Counted from the stretch's first letter, positions 8,335 to 16,594 are shown. The stretch: DNA of 64,000 nt from Parafrankia sp. EUN1f (GCF_000177675.1 NZ_ADGX01000027.1:1-64000); one strand, 5' to 3'. Translations and numbers: made by a program. The notes: generated by a model from the letters alone, not told the origin.

Positions 8335-9269
8335 GGCTGGTCCGGTCCGGTGTCGCCGAGGTAGGCGGTGCGCACCCGTGGGTCGGACCGCACCTGCGCC
8401 GGGCTGCCGGCCACCATGAGCTCCCCGAAGTCGAGGACGTAGAGGTGTTCGCACACATCCATCACCAGGTCCATGTCGTGCTCGACGAGCAGGATGGCCA
8501 TGCCGTCGGCGGCCAGTTCCCGCAGCAGCGCCGCGAACCTCGCCGTCTCCTGGCCGTCCTGCCCCGACGCCGGTTCGTCCAGCAGCAGCACCGACGGACG
8601 GATGGCGAGGGCCCGGGCCAGCTCGACCAGCCGCCCCAGCCCGGTGGGCAGGGAGTCGGCGCGCTCGTCGGCGACCGCGGTGAGCCCGACCCGGGCGATG
8701 AGCGCCGCCGCCTCGGCCCGCCCGCCGGCGGCCCGCCCGCCGGCGGAGCGACCCGCGTCGGCGGCGCTGTTCCGGCCGCTGTGCCGGCCGCCGCGCCGGC
8801 GGCTTCTGGTCCACCGTTCGCGCATGCGCACCGCGATCAGCACGTTCTCCAGGACGGTGAGCTGCCCGAACAGCTCCAGCTGCTGGAACGTGCGGGCCAT
8901 GCCGAGGCGCGCCCGCTCGTGCGGGGCGAGGCCGGTGAGCTGGTGCCCGCCGAGCCGGACACTGCCGCCTGTCGGAGCCAGCAGGCCGGTGATGATGTTG
9001 AACAACGTCGTCTTGCCTGCCCCGTTGGGACCGATCAGGCCGGTCACCCGCCCGGCGGGCACCGCCAGACTGACACCGCCCAGGATCACGTGCGCCCCGT
9101 AGCGGACGGTGATGTCGTCGACCTCGAGAACGGAGAGCACCTCAAGGGCGGGGCTGGACGAAGCCGCGGGGTTGGGGGCGGCCTCAGGGGTGGGGCTGGT
9201 CTCAGGGGTGGGGCTGGTCTCAGGGGTGGGGCTGGTCTCAGGGGCGGGGCTGGTCTCAGGGGCGGGCAT
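8331..9269 (-). CDS. Branched-chain amino acid-type ABC transporter ATP-binding protein (LivG-like)
   Basis: 312 residues. An N-terminal leader of PETSPTPETSP repeats (about residues 3-30) precedes the ATPase core: Walker A GPNGAGKTTL, Q-loop ARTFQQLELFGQLTVLENVL, LPTGLGRLVELARAL in place of the canonical signature, Walker B SVLLLDEPASG and the H-loop LVEHDMDLVM. An Arg/Gly/Ala-rich insertion (RSRRRGGRHSGRNSAADAG) interrupts the helical domain. LivG of this class pairs with LivF. The signature motif is degenerate (LPTGLG rather than LSxGQ), as in many actinobacterial LivG proteins. The start overlaps the permease end by 14 bases. Confidence 0.9.
   Translation of the reverse strand: MPAPETSPAPETSPTPETSPTPETSPTPEAAPNPAASSSPALEVLSVLEVDDITVRYGAHVILGGVSLAVPAGRVTGLIGPNGAGKTTLFNIITGLLAPTGGSVRLGGHQLTGLAPHERARLGMARTFQQLELFGQLTVLENVLIAVRMRERWTRSRRRGGRHSGRNSAADAGRSAGGRAAGGRAEAAALIARVGLTAVADERADSLPTGLGRLVELARALAIRPSVLLLDEPASGQDGQETARFAALLRELAADGMAILLVEHDMDLVMDVCEHLYVLDFGELMVAGSPAQVRSDPRVRTAYLGDTGPDQP
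9183..9267. repeat. 18-bp tandem repeat in the 5' end of the LivG-like gene
   Basis: Units of CTCAGGGGTGGGGCTGGT start at 9183, 9201, 9219 and 9237, followed by a partial copy that includes the LivG start and the end of the permease frame. They encode PETSPT hexapeptides in LivG. In-frame repeats of similar size also occur in the LivF and downstream membrane-protein genes. Confidence 0.9.
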
Positions 9270-11454
9270 GCGCCATCTCCGGCAGGCCGAGCGCCCGGTC
9301 GACGGCCGCGATCTCCGCCCGCCCGACCGGCGCTCGCAGGCCGAGCCACTCCAGCGGTTCGGACAGGCCGTCGCCCGGCGGGCCGCCGGCGCCGGCGGCC
9401 CCGCCCTGGGGGGCGGCGAGCCGGCTGCCGGCGATCATCGCGGCGAGCACCGGAACCGCCGCCACCAGCAGCAGGACGCCGAGCACGAGCGAGTAGCCGT
9501 CGATGAGGTCCACCAGGCGGGCCGCCCAGAGCAGGCCCAGCACCCCGAGCCCGGCGACCGCGACGCCCGGGGCCCGGGCCGCCGGGGCGAACGCGGGCCG
9601 CAGGAAGCCCGGGATCAGCCCGTTCGGGTTCGCCGCCAGCGCGATCGCGGACAGCCCGACCGCGGTCGCGGTGATCCTCGTCGCGTCACCACCGAAGGCG
9701 TTCGACAGGCTGGACGTCCCCAGCAGCAGGGCCACCGCGAGACCGCTGCCGAGCGAGCTGACCCCCGCCACCACCACGATCAGCAGCACGGTCAGGCCGG
9801 TGACGAACGTGAACGTCTCCGGGGTCGCCGACTGCAGCCCGGCCGCGTAGATGCCGCCGCCGAGCCCGGCGATGGCCGCGGACAGCGTGAACACGGCGAG
9901 GTTCGTCGTTCGCAGATTGACGCCGATGGTCGCGCAGGCGGTCGGGCTCTCCTTGCGCGCGATGAGGCGCTGCCCCAGATCGCTGCGGCGCAGCCCGACC
10001 AGGCCGAGGATGACCAGGCAGAACACGACGGCGCCGAAGACGAAGTAGGGCCGGGTGCCGGCGGTGTCGAGGCCGAAGGCGTGGAACCGGGTGAACGTCA
10101 GTGATCCCGCGCCGAACAGGTCGAACCGGTGCCCGAGCACGGTGAACGCCGGCAGCTGGAAGATCCAGCCGTCGAGCGCGACGGCGAACGCGCCGGTGAG
10201 CAGCGCCAGGTAGATGCCGGACAGCCGCAGCGCGGGCAGCGACACCAGCGCGCCGACCAGCGCCGTCACGGCCGCGGCGAGCAGCAGCGAGAGCGGGTTG
10301 CCGTCCGCGCCGGCGTGCGCCACGACGACCGCGCCGATGCCGGCGAAGGAGAGCTGGCACAGCGACGTCTGACCGGCGTAGCCGACCAGCGGCACCACCG
10401 ACAGCCCGACGATGCCCAGGCCCCACATCTGCGTCGAGGAGAACAGGTCCGCCTCGGTGACGGTGGTGACCGCGATGGCCGCCCCGAGCAGGGTGCCGGC
10501 GACCAGCAGCCCGGCCGCGGGCCAGCTCGGCGACGGGGTGATCTCCCGGATCCGGGCGGCGGGGCGGCCACGCGGCCGGGACGACGGCAGCACCAGCAGC
10601 GCAAGCGCCAGCACCACCACCGGGATGATCGCGACCAGGCCGGTCAGGTACTGGGCGCCGGTGTGGATCTTCGGCAGGTAGCCGATGCCGTAGTCGCCCG
10701 CCAGGCCGACGACGAGCGCCCCGACGAACGTCAGCGGCAGGCTGCGCAGCCCGCCGATCACCGCCGCCGCGTAGGCGTTGACGATCAGCAGCGTGAGCGG
10801 GATCGCGGACAGCGTCAGCTTCGGCGCGACCAGAATCCCGGCCAGCGCCGCCAGCGAGGTGCCGATGGCCCAGGCGAGGCGGGACGTCGCCGTCGGGCGG
10901 GCGCCGTTCAGGACGGTGAGCGTCCGGTCGTCCACCACCGCGCGCATCGCGACCCCGACCCGGGTGAAGTGCAGCAGCGCCCACAGCCCGGCGGCGACCA
11001 GCGCCGCGAGCCCGAGGACGAGCACGTCGTCGTAGGGCACCGCGACACCCGCCACGGTGACGCCGGAGCCGGGGAACAGCTCGCTCAGGGCACGGAAGTC
11101 GGACGGATCCCAGATCCACTGCGCGGCGCTGAGCAGGCTCACGAGCAGCGCGACCGTCGCCATCAGCCGCGTCGTCGGTGAGGTTCCGTCCAGGCGCCGC
11201 ATGACGAGGCGCTCGATCAGGATGCCGAGCGCCGGGGCCAGCACGCAGACGCACAGCAGCAGGGCGACCGGCGTGGGCCAGCCCCAGCCGACGCGCAGCT
11301 GCCAGTAGGCGAACGCGGCGATCATGCCGGTCGCGCCGTGGGCGACGTTGAACACGCCCGTTGTCACGTAGGTCAGCGTCAGTCCGCTGGCGGTGATCGC
11401 GTAGATGCCGGCTGTGGTGAGACCACTGATCGTGAAGACGAGGAACTCGTGCAT
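9256..11454 (-). CDS. Fused LivH-LivM ABC transporter permease
   Basis: 732 residues, about twice one permease. The N-terminal half is LivH-like (GLTTAGIYAITASGLTLTYV, GVFNVAHGATGMIAAF, LERLVMRR-type loop). The second half is LivM-like (LSVVPLVGYAGQTSLCQLSF, LPALRLSGIYLALLTGAFAV, RKESPTACATIGVNLR). Around 15-18 membrane helices can be seen. A C-terminal cytoplasmic tail is Gly/Ala/Pro-rich. Such fusions are known in actinobacteria. No periplasmic binding protein gene (LivK) is next to it, so the binding subunit is encoded elsewhere or outside the window. This is the first gene of the minus-strand operon that continues through four acyl-CoA dehydrogenases. Confidence 0.9.
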   Translation of the reverse strand: MHEFLVFTISGLTTAGIYAITASGLTLTYVTTGVFNVAHGATGMIAAFAYWQLRVGWGWPTPVALLLCVCVLAPALGILIERLVMRRLDGTSPTTRLMATVALLVSLLSAAQWIWDPSDFRALSELFPGSGVTVAGVAVPYDDVLVLGLAALVAAGLWALLHFTRVGVAMRAVVDDRTLTVLNGARPTATSRLAWAIGTSLAALAGILVAPKLTLSAIPLTLLIVNAYAAAVIGGLRSLPLTFVGALVVGLAGDYGIGYLPKIHTGAQYLTGLVAIIPVVVLALALLVLPSSRPRGRPAARIREITPSPSWPAAGLLVAGTLLGAAIAVTTVTEADLFSSTQMWGLGIVGLSVVPLVGYAGQTSLCQLSFAGIGAVVVAHAGADGNPLSLLLAAAVTALVGALVSLPALRLSGIYLALLTGAFAVALDGWIFQLPAFTVLGHRFDLFGAGSLTFTRFHAFGLDTAGTRPYFVFGAVVFCLVILGLVGLRRSDLGQRLIARKESPTACATIGVNLRTTNLAVFTLSAAIAGLGGGIYAAGLQSATPETFTFVTGLTVLLIVVVAGVSSLGSGLAVALLLGTSSLSNAFGGDATRITATAVGLSAIALAANPNGLIPGFLRPAFAPAARAPGVAVAGLGVLGLLWAARLVDLIDGYSLVLGVLLLVAAVPVLAAMIAGSRLAAPQGGAAGAGGPPGDGLSEPLEWLGLRAPVGRAEIAAVDRALGLPEMAHARP

Positions 11455-11615
11455 CCGGTTGCCGTTTCTCTGTGACGTCGCCCGGCCCGCCGGTGGTGGA
11501 AGCCGCGTGGTCGCCGGCGGCGGCCGGCGGTGGCCGGTCGTGTGCGGTCCGTGCGGGGGACCGCGGCCGACGGATCGCCCGACGGACTACCGATGTTGTG
11601 CTTCGGGTCACATAA

Positions 11616-11629
11616 TGAAACACGTTCTC
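11616..11629. promoter_or_regulatory. KstR-like operator, near match
   Basis: TGAAACACGTTCTC fits the KstR operator pattern TnnAACnnGTTnnA at all fixed positions but the last. It lies in the divergent promoter between the permease operon and the DUF35/thiolase operon, where one repressor could control both. Compare the two exact matches at 21335 and 21411. Confidence 0.5.
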
Positions 11630-11690
11630 GTATGGGTGCGCAACGGCCCACCCGCCACCTGCGGGCCGACCTGCCCGGCTTTGCTCGTCC

Positions 11691-11704
11691 CAAGCAAGCG
11701 CTTG
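11691..11704. promoter_or_regulatory. TetR-type palindrome CAAGCAAGCGCTTG
   Basis: Contains the perfect 10-bp palindrome CAAGCGCTTG (11695-11704) preceded by CAAG. It shares 13 of 14 positions with the site upstream of the left-edge gene (175-188, read on the other strand). One mismatch from the KstR2 pattern AnCAAGnnCTTGnT. It sits 70 bp before the GTG at 11774. Confidence 0.45.
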
Positions 11705-11773
11705 ACCGTACGTGCTGCCGCCCCTACCGTCCCTGAGCGAACGGACCCACCGGCCAACGGGAGGTCGAAAGAC

Positions 11774-12826
11774 GTGGCACGGCTGCTGGAGAGCAAGGTC
11801 GAGTTTCCCTACCGTCGCAGCCTCGGACCGGTCGTCGGCGCCTATGTGGCCGCCCTCGGCCAGCGCCGCCTGACCGGCGTGCGCGCCGGCGGCCGGGTGC
11901 TGGTCCCTCCGCTCGAATACGACCCGGAGACCGGCGAGGCCAGCGATCCCACCCCGGTCGACGTCGGCCCGGCGGGCACGGTGCGCACCTGGACCTGGGT
12001 GCCCGAGCCGACCCGCGCGCACCCGTTCGACCATCCCTTCGCCTTCGCGCTCATCCAGCTCGACGGCGCCGACACCGCCCTGTTCCACGCCGTCGACGCC
12101 GGTGACCCGGCCGCGATGAGCACCGGCCTGCGGGTCGTCCCACGCTGGCGCGACACCCCGCGCGGGCACCTCGACGACCTCGTCTGCTTCGTGCCCGCCG
12201 CTGCCGCGGAGCCGCCGCAGGCCGCCGCGCCGGCTGAGGCCGTTTCGCAGGCTGAGGCCGCCGCGACTGTCTCGACGCAGGAGCCCGTATCGGTGCTGGA
12301 GCCGGTTTCAGTGGTCGAGATCCCGTCGTCGCTGCGGTATGTCGAACGGCTCGCCCCGGCCGGCTCCCGGTACGCCGACTCGCTGCTCGCCGGCGTGCTG
12401 CTGGGGCAGCGCTGCACCCGCTGCGGCCTCGTCTACGTCCCGCCGCGCGACTTCTGCCCGATCGACGCCGTCCCGCTCGGCCCGGACGACGACGTCGTGC
12501 TGCCCGACCGCGGCGTCGTCACCAACTTCACGATCGTCACCCCCGTGCCCTACCCCGGGCAGCTCGAGACCGAGCCGTTCGCCCGGGTGTCGGTGCTGCT
12601 CGACGAGGCCGACGCGCTGCTCGGCCTGCAGGCCGTCGTCGACGTCGACAACGCCGACGTCCGGGTCGGGATGCGGGTGGCGGCGGCCTGGCTGCCGCCG
12701 GAGGAACGCGACACCAGCGCCCTGACGAACCGGGGCTGGGGCGCTGTCGACGGGGTCATCAAAGGCTGGCGGCCGACCGGCGAGCCGGACGCCGCCGTCG
12801 CCGACGCGATCGAGCGGGTGTTCTGA
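11774..12826 (+). CDS. Double DUF35 (OB-fold, acyl-CoA-associated) protein
   Basis: 350 residues from a GTG at 11774 with a GGGAGG site; the frame is open further upstream but this start fits best. Two DUF35-like halves are joined by an Ala/Val/Glu linker (about residues 140-185). The second half has a zinc-ribbon remnant (RCTRCGLVYVPPRDFCPID) and an OB-fold strand series (GVVTNFTIVTPVPYPG, PFARVSVLLDE). DUF35 proteins bind thiolase-like partners (the ChsH2 DUF35 domain docks Ltp2; others aid HMG-CoA synthase or ketothiolases). Two thiolase genes follow immediately, so it is probably their partner or scaffold. Confidence 0.85.
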   Translation: MARLLESKVEFPYRRSLGPVVGAYVAALGQRRLTGVRAGGRVLVPPLEYDPETGEASDPTPVDVGPAGTVRTWTWVPEPTRAHPFDHPFAFALIQLDGADTALFHAVDAGDPAAMSTGLRVVPRWRDTPRGHLDDLVCFVPAAAAEPPQAAAPAEAVSQAEAAATVSTQEPVSVLEPVSVVEIPSSLRYVERLAPAGSRYADSLLAGVLLGQRCTRCGLVYVPPRDFCPIDAVPLGPDDDVVLPDRGVVTNFTIVTPVPYPGQLETEPFARVSVLLDEADALLGLQAVVDVDNADVRVGMRVAAAWLPPEERDTSALTNRGWGAVDGVIKGWRPTGEPDAAVADAIERVF

Positions 12827-12828
12827 AC

Positions 12829-13977
12829 ATGGCTGACAACACGACCGGCGCGGTGGAGCCCGAGGTCGCCATCGTGGGGTACGCGGTGTCGCCGATGGTG
12901 TCGTTCGCCGAGCAGACCGAGGTGCAGCTGTGCCTCGCGACCGTGACCGAGGCGCTCGCCGCGGCGCACCTGACCCGCCAGGAGATCGACTTCACCTGCT
13001 CCGGCAGCAGCGACTACCTCTCCGGCGGCACGTTCACCTTCGTCGCCAACCTGGACGCCGTCGGCGCCTGGCCGCCCATCAAGGAATCCCACGTCGAGAT
13101 GGACGGCGCCTGGGCGCTGCACGAGGCGTGGATCCGGCTGCGGATCGCCCCGCACACCGGCGCCGACCCCGAGCAGACGGCACTCGTCTTCGGCTCCGGG
13201 AAGTCGTCCACCGGCGAGCTGGACATCGTGCTGGCCCTGCAGGGCGACCCGTACTACCTGGCGCCGCTCGGCGCCGACCCGCACACGTTCGCTGCGCTGC
13301 AGGCCCGGGCCCTCATCGAGGCGGGCCGGGCGACCGAGCGCGACCTCGCCGAGGTGGCCGCCCGCTCCCGCCGCGCCGGTGTCGGCAGCCCGCACGCCGT
13401 CGTCTCCGGCACCGAGACGGCGGACGACCTGCTCGCCACCCCCTACGTGCGCGACCCGCTACGCGCCAGCGACCTGCCACCGGTGACGGACGGCGCCTGC
13501 GCCGTGGTGCTCGCCACCCGACCGGTCGCGCTGCGGCTCGCCGCCGAGCACGGCATCGTCCCGGTCTGGATCAGGGCGATCGAGCACCGCGTCGAACCGC
13601 ACCAGCCCGGCATGCGTGACCTCACCACCTCGACGTCGACCCGGCTGGCCGGCGAGGCCGCCGGGGTGGGCGACGGGCCGGTCGACGTCGCCGAGCTGTC
13701 GGCGACCTACAGCCACCAGGAACTGATCCTCACCGAGGCCCTCGGCCTCGATCCGGCGGCCGTCCGGATCAACCCGTCGGGGGGCGCGCTGGCGGCGAAC
13801 CCGGTGATGGCGACCGGTCTGGTCCGGATCGCCGAGGCCGCCCGGGCCGCCCGGGAGCGCGCCGCCACCCGGGAGAGCGGTGCCGTGCGTGCCGTGGCCC
13901 ATGCGACGTCCGGGCCGTGCCTGCAGCAGAACCTCGTCTGCCTGCTCGAGACGACGACGACCGGAGGTGCGCTGTGA
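12829..13977 (+). CDS. Thiolase-fold lipid-transfer-type protein (Ltp/SCP-x family)
   Basis: 382 residues, ATG two bases after the preceding stop. Thiolase fold with EVAIVGYAVSPMVSFAEQTE, LVFGSGKSSTGELDIVLALQ, DGACAVVLATRP and the C-terminal NPSGGALAANPVMATGLVRI. The segment aligned to the usual nucleophile block reads SHVEMDGAWAL, so the canonical Cys is absent. That is typical of the Ltp subfamily, whose members act as aldolases or ligand-binding thiolase homologues rather than classical ketothiolases. Coupled genes before (DUF35) and after (second thiolase) suggest a heteromeric complex. Substrate unknown. Confidence 0.85.
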   Translation: MADNTTGAVEPEVAIVGYAVSPMVSFAEQTEVQLCLATVTEALAAAHLTRQEIDFTCSGSSDYLSGGTFTFVANLDAVGAWPPIKESHVEMDGAWALHEAWIRLRIAPHTGADPEQTALVFGSGKSSTGELDIVLALQGDPYYLAPLGADPHTFAALQARALIEAGRATERDLAEVAARSRRAGVGSPHAVVSGTETADDLLATPYVRDPLRASDLPPVTDGACAVVLATRPVALRLAAEHGIVPVWIRAIEHRVEPHQPGMRDLTTSTSTRLAGEAAGVGDGPVDVAELSATYSHQELILTEALGLDPAAVRINPSGGALAANPVMATGLVRIAEAARAARERAATRESGAVRAVAHATSGPCLQQNLVCLLETTTTGGAL

Positions 13978-15134
13978 GCGCGGAGCCGTGCGCGGTGGTC
14001 GGTGTCGGCCAGACCCACCACCGGACGAAGCGCCAGGACGTCTCGCTGGCCGGCCTGGTCCGCGAGGCCGCGCTGCGCGCGCTGGAGGACGCGGCGATGA
14101 CCTGGCGGGACGTCGACGCGATCGTGATCGGCAAGGCGCCGGACGCGTTCGAAGGCGTGATGATGCCGGAGCTGTACCTGGCGGACGCGCTCGGCGCCGC
14201 CGGCAAGCCGATCATGCGCGTGCACACCGCGGGCAGTGTCGGCGGCTCCACCGCCATCGTCGCCGCGCACCTCATCCACGCCCGGGCGCACCGCCGGGTG
14301 CTCGCGGTCGCCTTCGAGAAGCAGTCCGAGGGCAACGCGCAGTGGGGGCTGAGCGGTGGGAAGTCCGGCAGCATGGGCGCCGGCGGCATCTTCGCGCCGT
14401 GGATCCGCGCCTACATCCGCCGCAGCGGGGCGCCGGAGCACATCGGCTGGCAGGTCGCGGTCAAGGACCGGCTCAACGCGCTGAAGAATCCGTACGCCCA
14501 CCTGCGGCTGCCCGACATCACGGTCGAGAAGGTCCGCGAGTCGCCGATGCTGTGGGATCCGCTGCACTGGCTGGAGTCCTGCCCGTCCTCGGACGGCGCC
14601 TGCGCCCTGGTCCTGACCGACGAGGCGGGGGGCCTCGAAGCCGCCGCCGACGGCCGGGCACCGGCGTGGGTCGCGGCCACCGCCATGCGCAGCGAGCCGT
14701 CGTCGTTCCCCGGCCGCGACCCGATCCGCCCGCGCGGCGGCGTCGAATGCGCGGCGGACCTGTACCGCCAGGCCGGCATCACCGACCCGCTGGCCGACAT
14801 CGACGTCGCCGAGCTGTACGTCCCGTTCTCCTGGTACGAGCCGATGTGGCTGGAAGGGCACGACATCGCCGGGCCGGGGGAGGGCTGGAAGCTCGTCGAC
14901 CGCGGTGAGACCGAGCTCGGCGGCAGCTTCCCGGTGAACCCGTCGGGTGGCGTGCTCTCGTCGAACCCGATCGGTGCGTCCGGCATGCTGCGCTTCGCGG
15001 AGGCGGCGCAGCAGGTCCGCGGGCAGGCGGGGGAGCACCAGGTGGACGGCGCCCGGGTCGCCCTCGCCCAGGCCTACGGCGGCGCCGCCCAGTACTTCTC
15101 GATGTGGGTGGTCCGGACGTCCCTCGACGGCTGA
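13974..15134 (+). CDS. Second thiolase-fold lipid-transfer-type protein
   Basis: 386 residues from a GTG at 13974 that overlaps the preceding stop (GTGA) and has a GGAGG site. Thiolase-like blocks: PCAVVGVGQTHHRTKRQDVS, PIMRVHTAGSVGGSTAIVAA, SSDGACALVLTDEAG and FPVNPSGGVLSSNPIGASGM. At the expected nucleophile position the sequence reads HTAGSVGG, again without Cys. The tail AQAYGGAAQYFSMWVV carries conserved Gly and Tyr residues. With the preceding gene it probably forms an Ltp-type pair with DUF35, as in steroid side-chain degradation clusters; the exact chemistry is not deducible. Confidence 0.85.
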   Translation: MSAEPCAVVGVGQTHHRTKRQDVSLAGLVREAALRALEDAAMTWRDVDAIVIGKAPDAFEGVMMPELYLADALGAAGKPIMRVHTAGSVGGSTAIVAAHLIHARAHRRVLAVAFEKQSEGNAQWGLSGGKSGSMGAGGIFAPWIRAYIRRSGAPEHIGWQVAVKDRLNALKNPYAHLRLPDITVEKVRESPMLWDPLHWLESCPSSDGACALVLTDEAGGLEAAADGRAPAWVAATAMRSEPSSFPGRDPIRPRGGVECAADLYRQAGITDPLADIDVAELYVPFSWYEPMWLEGHDIAGPGEGWKLVDRGETELGGSFPVNPSGGVLSSNPIGASGMLRFAEAAQQVRGQAGEHQVDGARVALAQAYGGAAQYFSMWVVRTSLDG

Positions 15135-15187
15135 CCGTCTCGTCGTTGCGCTTTCACCGCGGCCGGGAGGGGACCAGTCGGTTGGCG

Positions 15188-16108
15188 ATGCCGGAGGAGT
15201 TCCACGAGCTGGCGCGGGCGGTCAACAACTGGGGCCGCTGGGGGTCGGCCGACGAGCGCGGAACGCTCAACCTGCTGACCCCCGAGGCGGTGCGGGCCGG
15301 CGCCGCCCTCGCCCGCCACGGCCGGCTGTTCCCGCTCGCGCTGCCGTTGTCGGCGAACGGCCCGCAGACCGGCATGGTGCCCGGCCGCCTGAACCCGCTG
15401 CGCACCATGCTGTCGGTCAACGAGCCGCTGACCGGCGACCCGGCCGACGTCAGCTTCAGCGACGACATCGTCATCATGGGCCTGCAGGCGGCCACCCACT
15501 GGGACGCCCTAGCGCACGCCACCTACGCCGGCCGGCTGTACAACGGCTTCCCGACGTCGACGGTGACCGCCGCCGGTGCCCGCCGCTGCGGCGCCGACAA
15601 GATCGGCGCTGTCGCCGGCCGCGGGATCCTGCTCGACGTCGCCCGCGCCCGCGGTGTCGACCGCCTGCCCGCCGGCCACGCCATCACCGCCGACGACCTC
15701 GACGCCGCCGCCGACCTCGCCGGCACCACCGTCACACCCGGCGACATCCTGCTCGTGCGCACCGGGCACATCCAGCTGCTCCACGCCGGCGACCGCAACG
15801 GCTACACCTACCCGTCACCGGGGATGTCGCTGGGCACCGTGCGCTGGCTGCGCGCCCGGGACGTCGCCGCCGTCGCCATCGACACCCTGACCTTCGAGGT
15901 CTTCCCCTGCGAGCGCCCTGACCTGCTGCTGCCCGTCCACCTGCTTCACCTGGTGGAGATGGGCCTGCTGCAGGGCCAGAACTTCGACCTGGAAGCCCTC
16001 GCCGCCGACTGCGCCGCCGACTGCGAATACACCTTCCTGCTCTCAGCGACCCCCGAACCGTTCACCGGCGCCCTCGGCGCCCCCGTCGCCCCCGTCGCGG
16101 TGAAATAG
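15188..16108 (+). CDS. Cyclase-family protein (kynurenine formamidase-like metal hydrolase)
   Basis: About 306 residues from the ATG at 15188; a TTG at 15182 is better spaced from GGGAGGGG and equally possible. The family motif appears as GLQAATHWDALAHATYAG (metal-binding His, Asp, His). Other family blocks are NNWGRWGSADERGTLNLL, GRGILLDVARARG, DILLVRTGH and AIDTLTFEVFPCERP. Relatives are Mn/Zn-dependent amidases or lactone/ester hydrolases. Last gene of the plus-strand operon. It may open a ring or lactone product made by the neighbouring enzymes, which is inference. It is convergent with the acyl-CoA synthetase gene. Confidence 0.85.
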   Translation: MPEEFHELARAVNNWGRWGSADERGTLNLLTPEAVRAGAALARHGRLFPLALPLSANGPQTGMVPGRLNPLRTMLSVNEPLTGDPADVSFSDDIVIMGLQAATHWDALAHATYAGRLYNGFPTSTVTAAGARRCGADKIGAVAGRGILLDVARARGVDRLPAGHAITADDLDAAADLAGTTVTPGDILLVRTGHIQLLHAGDRNGYTYPSPGMSLGTVRWLRARDVAAVAIDTLTFEVFPCERPDLLLPVHLLHLVEMGLLQGQNFDLEALAADCAADCEYTFLLSATPEPFTGALGAPVAPVAVK

Positions 16109-16142
16109 CCCGAACCGCCAGCTGGCCGGTCCGCTGGATCGG

Positions 16143-16406
16143 ATGTGGCCCACGAAGGTCAAGATGACCTTCGGGTGGGGCTACGCTGCATCGTATGAGC
16201 GTGGCCTCCCGGTCATCCGAAACCTCAAGGAGCTACGGCCGGGGGAGACCGGAGAGCTCATGGCCGAGTTCCATAGGTGGGACGACATCCCATGCGGACG
16301 GTTCCGCGGAACCGCGGGCGACCTGGCGCGAGAGCGGTTCCGCGGAACCGGAGCGGAAGACTCCGTCGCGGGCGCTTTGGTTGACGGCCAAAGAGCCCGC
16401 AGCTGA
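16143..16406 (+). pseudogene. Possible HigB/RelE-type toxin remnant
   Basis: A short open frame whose middle part (GLPVIRNLKELRPGETGEL, then a stretch resembling FDPWR-type endings) recalls the NLKELR core of HigB/Gp49-family toxins. The conserved part covers only about 40 residues. The frame then runs into the palindromic repeat at 16301. No intact antitoxin follows. It could be a chance resemblance. Confidence 0.25.
16301..16350. repeat. Two GGTTCCGCGGAACC palindromes 36 bp apart
   Basis: Perfect 14-bp palindromes at 16301-16314 and 16337-16350 in the convergent intergenic region. The core is identical to the array inside the acyl-CoA dehydrogenase (2814-3016), but spacing here is 36 bp rather than 27. 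Both spacings are multiples of nine. This indicates a dispersed short repeat family rather than a gene-specific feature. Confidence 0.9.
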
Positions 16407-16513
16407 TCACACGGCGCGGGGCACCGGGCTTTTCGGGCTCAAGTTTGCACCTGGCGGTGAGGAGCACGGCCAAACGGACGGACGGGCACAGACGCTGGCG
16501 AGCACCAGTGGAC

Positions 16514-16547
16514 AGTGCCTGTCGCGTCTGCAGACGCGACAGGCACT
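16514..16547. terminator. 34-bp perfect palindrome between convergent genes
   Basis: Left arm AGTGCCTGTCGCGTCTG is followed directly by its exact reverse complement, with CTGCAG at the centre. RNA from either strand could form a long hairpin, so it may be a bidirectional terminator between the cyclase gene (ends 16108) and the synthetase gene (ends 16595). No U-tract follows, which is usual in high-GC actinobacteria. A protein-binding site is the alternative. Confidence 0.55.
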
Positions 16548-16594
16548 CACAGACGTCGACCGAAGATCCGGACTGAACGAGGGATCTGTGAGCG

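Larger units (their letters stand above)
11455..11773. promoter_or_regulatory. Divergent promoter region between the transporter operon and the DUF35/thiolase operon
   Basis: A 319-bp gene-free stretch between two outward-facing operons. It holds a KstR-like near-match (11616-11629), a second palindrome (11691-11704), and the GGGAGG ribosome-binding site for the GTG at 11774. A less GC-rich patch around 11610-11635 may contain a promoter. No small gene is supported here. Confidence 0.7.

Noticed and set aside
9686-12169. 827-residue minus-strand frame across the permease and the divergent promoter
   Set aside because: Arg/Gly/Ala-rich shadow of the LivHM fusion, and it would cover the operators and the start of the DUF35 gene.
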